This document shows positions 4,226-7,827 of a DNA stretch of 7,827 nucleotides, piece by piece (the first letter of the stretch is position 1; every line of letters starts with the position of its first letter). Both the position numbers and the translations under genes were made by a program. The DNA is from Xanthobacteraceae bacterium. GTDB taxonomy: Bacteria > Pseudomonadota > Alphaproteobacteria > Rhizobiales > Xanthobacteraceae. Location: positions 1 to 7,827 of the forward strand of contig JASHYD010000445.1 in the NCBI GenBank assembly GCA_030043175.1. The letters run 5' to 3'. Under the pieces are notes generated by a model. It made no database searches and was not told the origin of the DNA. It was given only the letters and a program-made list of their open reading frames with translations.

Positions 4226-6211
4226 TTAGAACGTCAGCCCGATCTTAAACACTTGCACCGCATAGAACGCAAGCTCCGCATCAAGACAGCGCTTGATGTT
4301 GCCGGCCTGACGAAAACCGTGCTGCTCGCCCGTGAACAGGAAATACCCGACCGCATTTCCGTTGCGCCGCAACGCCTCAACCATCATCTCGGTCTGATTC
4401 GGCGGCACGACGGCATCCTCATCGCCCTGGAAAAAGATCACCGGCTTCGACACCCGATTGGCGTGATAAAATGGCGACCGCTCGCGATATCGTTCCTCCA
4501 TTTGCGGAAACGGCCCGATCAGCCAATCGAGATATCGCGACTCGAACTTATGGGTGTCGCGGGCCAGCGCCGCAGCATCGCTGACGCCGTAATAGCTGGC
4601 CCCGCCCTTGAAGAAGTTGCGAAAGGCAAGCGCCGCGAGCGTGGTGTAGCCGCCGGCGCTGCCGCCGCTGATGACGATGCGGTTTGCGTCCACCAGTCCC
4701 TGCTCCGATAGGAATTTGGCGCCGTTCACGCAGTCGTCTACATCCACGATGCCCCAATTCAGCTTGAGCCGTTCGCGATACTCGCGTCCAAATCCGGTGC
4801 TGCCGCCGTAGTTGACATCGAGCACCGCAATGCCGCGGCTGGTCCAAAACTGGATGCCGAGATTGAGCGTGCTCGACGCCGAGGAGGTCGGGCCGCCGTG
4901 ACACTTGACGAGCAGCGGAGGCCGTTCGTCCGCACCGCCGGCATAATCGGGATTGTGGGGCGGATAGAACAATCCGAACGCTGTGCGATGTGCGGTGGTG
5001 GGGAATTCCACCGGTTCGACTTTGGTGAGGTACGCGACGATGCGTGGCTCGGTTTGATTGAGCAGGTCAGTCGCCTGCTTGAGGACGCGATGTTGCTGGG
5101 TTTGCAGGTTTAAGGCGATGATGGAGGTCGGCCGGTCCGGGGCGCCAGCGCGAAACGCCACGCGGTTGCCGTCGGCGCGAACCGATCCGAATTCCGTGAA
5201 CTCGGTCTCAAGCGCTTGCAGGGCGCCGCTCGCCAAATCCAACGTGGCAAGCTCGCCAAGCCCTGCCGTCGTGTAGGCACATACGATACGCCTGGCGCCC
5301 GCGAATGCGTAGCTCGACATGCCGAGATTCCATTGCGGCATGCCGAATTCCGCTGCCGTCGGGTAAAGCGGACGCGTCGTCGTGGTGGCGACATCGTAAG
5401 CGTAAAGATTCCACCAGCCGGTGCGATCGGAAACGAAGACAATCTCGTTGCCATCAGGCGACCACTCCGGCTGGAAGACCGATTCATCCAAGCCGCCTGC
5501 GATGACGCGGACGTCGACAGGCGTGCCAGCGGGATCGACCTGCGCGAGATAAAGTGTGGTCCCGTTCCAAGGCATGTTGGGATGGTCCCAAGCAAGCCAC
5601 AGCATCCGGCTCCCGTCTGGCGACAAGCGCGCCGAACAGAAGAAGTCGTGTCCGCCAACGAGCACCTCACCGGCCGAGGCGCCGCCACCATCGAGATCGA
5701 TCGCCACGATGGTGTTGACCGGCTCGCCTTCGATCGAATGATCTTCGCGTACGCCAATCCAGCGCCCGCGCCGCCGGTCGAGCACGCCATCGCTGTAGCG
5801 CCACACCCCGGCCTTGCCTCCCCCGCTTGCCGCGGCGGGAAGGGCGCTGGAAGGCTCCGGCGTCAGCGGCTCGGGGTCAGCCGCGGCGGCACGCTGGCGG
5901 TAGAGGCGCTGGTCAACAAAGTTCGCAAAGATGCACGTCCCGTCCGCGACCAGCCACGCCGCGCCGCCATACTCATGAACGCGCGTGCGCACATTGAAGC
6001 CAGACGGCGTAATGTCAGCGACGGCGCCGTCAGGGCCGGCGCGAACGATCACATTGCGGCCTTGCTCCTGCGGCCGCCCTTCGAGCCAGTAGACGTGATC
6101 CCCGTCGACGCGAACGTCCGACAACATCGTGCTCTGGGCGACGATGAGGTCGGACGTGATTGGTGATTTCCAGGACCCGTAAAGCGCGGTCTTGGCTGTC
6201 GGCATTGGCAT
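4226..6211 (-). CDS. S9-family prolyl-oligopeptidase-type serine peptidase
   Basis: A 661-residue S9 peptidase of the acylaminoacyl-peptidase/dipeptidyl-peptidase type (COG1506-like), which cleaves short peptides near their N-terminus. The N-terminal beta-propeller (about 30-400) includes RVHEYGG at 77-83 and PD40-type blades SPDGSRMLWLAWD (197-209) and SPDGNEIVFVSD (251-262). The alpha/beta-hydrolase domain follows: HGGP oxyanion motif at 438-441, NYGGSTGFGREYRERL after it, nucleophile Ser518 in GGSAGGY, Asp599 in GDEDAVVPP and His631 in EQHGF. The triad is complete and length is normal. No signal peptide is seen, so it should be cytoplasmic. The start overlaps nothing: the propeller gene upstream ends at 6213, one base away, implying one operon. 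ATG 6205 (two codons in) has AGGA at a better distance than ATG 6211, so it may be the true start. Substrate unknown. Confidence 0.93.
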   Translation of the reverse strand: MPMPTAKTALYGSWKSPITSDLIVAQSTMLSDVRVDGDHVYWLEGRPQEQGRNVIVRAGPDGAVADITPSGFNVRTRVHEYGGAAWLVADGTCIFANFVDQRLYRQRAAAADPEPLTPEPSSALPAAASGGGKAGVWRYSDGVLDRRRGRWIGVREDHSIEGEPVNTIVAIDLDGGGASAGEVLVGGHDFFCSARLSPDGSRMLWLAWDHPNMPWNGTTLYLAQVDPAGTPVDVRVIAGGLDESVFQPEWSPDGNEIVFVSDRTGWWNLYAYDVATTTTRPLYPTAAEFGMPQWNLGMSSYAFAGARRIVCAYTTAGLGELATLDLASGALQALETEFTEFGSVRADGNRVAFRAGAPDRPTSIIALNLQTQQHRVLKQATDLLNQTEPRIVAYLTKVEPVEFPTTAHRTAFGLFYPPHNPDYAGGADERPPLLVKCHGGPTSSASSTLNLGIQFWTSRGIAVLDVNYGGSTGFGREYRERLKLNWGIVDVDDCVNGAKFLSEQGLVDANRIVISGGSAGGYTTLAALAFRNFFKGGASYYGVSDAAALARDTHKFESRYLDWLIGPFPQMEERYRERSPFYHANRVSKPVIFFQGDEDAVVPPNQTEMMVEALRRNGNAVGYFLFTGEQHGFRQAGNIKRCLDAELAFYAVQVFKIGLTF

Positions 6212-6212
6212 C

Positions 6213-7325
6213 CTAACTCTGAGGGTCCAGCCGCCTGAACTTCTGGATGCGTTGGCCGGTGTTCACCTCGGCCGTATAGATATTGCCCTGGTGATCGACC
6301 GCAATGTTATGCAGTGCCGTGAACTGCCCGGCCTGGCGGCCGACGTGGCCGAAGCGCCCCAAGATCTCTTTGGTGCTGTGGTCGAGGATGCGCACCTCGC
6401 CGTTGGCGCCGTCGGCCATATAGATGAATTTCTGCTCCTTGTCGGGCGAGAATACGAGCTCGTAGACCGACCCCGTGGCCCGCGTGTTCTTCTCATAAAA
6501 ATGCTCGGACACGAACGTGCCGTCCTTGCGAAAGATCTGAACGCGGTCATTGGTGCGGTCGCACACATAGACGAATCCGTCCTTGTCGAAGCGCACGCAG
6601 TGCACGGGATTGCCGAATTGCTGGGACTGAGCCTTCGCGGGGTCGTAGGGCGGTGTCTTTTCATCGCTCGGCCGCTTGCCGTAAGCGCCCCAGTGGCGCT
6701 TGTAGGCGCCGGTCTCGGAATCGAACACGACGATCCGCCGATTGGCATAGCCGTCGGCGGCGAAGACCTCCTTGGCAGCGGTGTCTACGGCAATGTCGGC
6801 CGGCGAGCCAAGCCGCTCGGTCGAATTGCTGTCATTGCCGGCGCCGGATTTGCCGATCTGCAGCACGAACTTGCCATCCATGGTGAACTTGAGCAGCTGG
6901 CCATCCGACTTGCCGTTCCCGGCGAGCCAGACGAAATCGTTGTCGTCGATGTAAATTCCGTGCTCCGACTCGGGCCATTGATAGCCGGGCCCCGGACCAC
7001 CCCATGCGCGCAAAAGGTTGCCAGATTGGTCAAAGACCAGCACCGGCGGGGCCGCCGCGCAGCACCGCGACGGTGGCGGATTTTGCTCGGCCGCGCGCTC
7101 GCGCTGGGTCAGCGAACTTGGACGTTGGACGATCCAGATGCGGTCAAGCCGATCGACCGTAATGCCAGCGACCTGACCGAGGATCCAGTTGTTCGGCAGC
7201 GGCTTCGGCCATAACGCATCGACCTGGAACTGCGGAATGGTTGGCTTCGCATCTTGTGCCGATGCGGGGCACAGCGCCGTCAATATCGCGGCCACCGCCA
7301 TCAGAGCATGGGTAACTTGTTTCAT
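6213..7325 (-). CDS. Exported six-bladed NHL beta-propeller, peptidylamidoglycolate-lyase-like
   Basis: A 370-residue protein. ATG 7325 was chosen because AGAGG lies five bases upstream (7331-7335) and a signal peptide follows (MKQVTHALMAVAAILTALC, cut after ASA at 23), which sends it to the periplasm. Six NHL blades fall at about 53-105, 119-155, 174-212, 238-273, 285-325 and 337-363; clear ones are DGYANRRIVVFD and DRTNDRVQIF. The pattern matches PAL, the lyase half of peptide-amidating enzyme, which splits peptidyl-alpha-hydroxyglycine into a peptide amide and glyoxylate using a zinc held by three histidines. Here His122 (EHGIYID), His242 (VHCVRFD) and His339 (LHNIAVD), Tyr193 (DGY) and Arg68 (VQR) sit at the corresponding blade positions. 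No monooxygenase partner is visible, so the true substrate is unknown. It is first in an operon with the S9 peptidase. A cysteine pair (89-90) follows a Pro-rich loop. Confidence 0.88.
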   Translation of the reverse strand: MKQVTHALMAVAAILTALCPASAQDAKPTIPQFQVDALWPKPLPNNWILGQVAGITVDRLDRIWIVQRPSSLTQRERAAEQNPPPSRCCAAAPPVLVFDQSGNLLRAWGGPGPGYQWPESEHGIYIDDNDFVWLAGNGKSDGQLLKFTMDGKFVLQIGKSGAGNDSNSTERLGSPADIAVDTAAKEVFAADGYANRRIVVFDSETGAYKRHWGAYGKRPSDEKTPPYDPAKAQSQQFGNPVHCVRFDKDGFVYVCDRTNDRVQIFRKDGTFVSEHFYEKNTRATGSVYELVFSPDKEQKFIYMADGANGEVRILDHSTKEILGRFGHVGRQAGQFTALHNIAVDHQGNIYTAEVNTGQRIQKFRRLDPQS

Positions 7326-7481
7326 GATTTCCTCTCTGTCTTGCCCGGGACCGCGGGCCTCCGGCCGCCGCCTCACACTCGCTCCGGGGGCTAAAACCGC
7401 CGGGCACAAAACCCGAATGAGTCCAATTTCCATCCCCAGGTTCGTGTTATACAGCCTCGCGAACCACACGGGTACCCGCAT

Positions 7482-7827
7482 ATGCGTTACCGTCCAGCTT
7501 CATTTGCTTCGGCCATTGTATTGCTGTTTTTGCTAGCCGGTACGGCTGCTCGGGCCAGCGGCCCGGAGCCCGTCGAATTCCGCGAGGGGGATATCACTCT
7601 GAAGGCCGTCATCTACCGGCCTGATGGCGCCGGGCCGTTTCCGGCAGTGATCGCGATGCATGATTGTTCCGGCCTGAACAACCCTGCCGGCGCCGTCGAG
7701 AGCAAATACCGCGAATGGGCGCAATTGCTCGTTCGCAACGGCTTTATCGTGCTGTTTCCCGAGAGCTACGGCTCGCGCGGACTCGGCGGCCAGTGCACCG
7801 TCCGCAGCCGTCCGGTACGCCCCGACC
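7482..7827 (+). CDS. Exported dienelactone-hydrolase-family protein (5' part)
   Basis: The first 115 residues of an alpha/beta hydrolase, running off the right edge. Residues 1-25 are a signal peptide: MRYR, a hydrophobic core AIVLLFLLAG, and a cut after ARA at 25. Then comes the early part of the fold: ITLKAVIYRPDGAGPFPAVIAMHDCSG (about 38-64), where HDCSG takes the place of the HExxG loop of dienelactone hydrolases, then a helix SKYREWAQLLVRNGF and strand IVLFPESYGSRG (89-100). The nucleophile elbow (GxCxGG or GxSxGG) and the rest of the triad lie outside the window, so activity cannot be judged. The ATG has only a weak ACGGG upstream. It is divergent from the propeller gene, with 156 bases between the starts; no promoter there could be named with confidence. 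Substrate unknown. Confidence 0.8.
   Translation, partial: MRYRPASFASAIVLLFLLAGTAARASGPEPVEFREGDITLKAVIYRPDGAGPFPAVIAMHDCSGLNNPAGAVESKYREWAQLLVRNGFIVLFPESYGSRGLGGQCTVRSRPVRPD

Noticed and set aside
5216..6166. A long open frame on the plus strand opposite the S9 peptidase
   Set aside because: It lies wholly antisense to a gene with a complete catalytic triad and shows no family motif; such frames are common opposite GC-rich genes.
6192..7214. A 340-residue plus-strand frame opposite the NHL propeller
   Set aside because: It is a mirror of the codon bias of the NHL gene, with no motif or ribosome site of its own.
7326..7481. N-terminal extension of the propeller frame back to 7481
   Set aside because: The signal peptide and Shine-Dalgarno both point to ATG 7325; the extension would bury the signal peptide and lies in the divergent intergenic space.
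1..7827. CRISPR arrays, tRNA or rRNA genes, insertion sequences, attachment sites
   Set aside because: I saw no regularly spaced repeats, cloverleaf, transposase motif or paired terminal repeats by reading both strands.

Overview
The window reads as chromosomal DNA of a GC-rich alphaproteobacterium, most likely Bradyrhizobium or a close relative in the Nitrobacteraceae. This rests on codon bias, on small-protein families I associate with Bradyrhizobium, on a perfect FixK/FNR-type box (TTGA-N6-TCAA) and on a candidate EcfG general-stress promoter (GGAAC-N16-CGTT). The genus is inferred from recognition, not from a search.

Layout. Positions 1-147 hold the C-terminal end of an ATP-dependent DNA ligase running in from the left. 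Positions 214-863 (minus) hold two small exported proteins in tandem; the second has eight cysteines in its mature part. Upstream of the pair, 875-1109 has no gene but carries three short inverted repeats. Positions 1110-1330 are a frameshifted relic of a small CxxC protein. Its last reading frame ends in an ATGA overlap with an intact 67-residue two-helix membrane protein (1327-1530).

Positions 1531-2389 contain no convincing gene. They do contain a 16-bp palindrome, the FixK-type box, a near-perfect 25-bp palindrome and a long hairpin followed by a short T-rich run. A GNAT acetyltransferase (2390-2902, minus) follows. Positions 2903-4225 are a zone of decay: a possible DUF429-like scrap, a candidate EcfG promoter, a small one-helix ORF, a 70-residue ORF and a second clearly frameshifted small gene.

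The right half is well conserved. An exported six-bladed NHL beta-propeller (7325 to 6213, minus) is followed after one base by a 661-residue S9-family prolyl-oligopeptidase-type serine peptidase (6211 to 4226), almost certainly one operon. The propeller retains an arginine, a tyrosine and three histidines at positions resembling the active site of peptidylamidoglycolate lyase (PAL). Divergently, 7482 to the right edge begins an exported dienelactone-hydrolase-family protein, cut off by the window.

Working picture. The right side is a hydrolase locus: an exported PAL-like propeller, a peptidase without a visible signal sequence, and an exported alpha/beta hydrolase transcribed the other way. 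The left and centre are accessory DNA with small secreted or membrane proteins, decaying small genes and regulatory sites for low-oxygen and general-stress control. No tRNA, rRNA, CRISPR array, insertion sequence or phage gene was seen.
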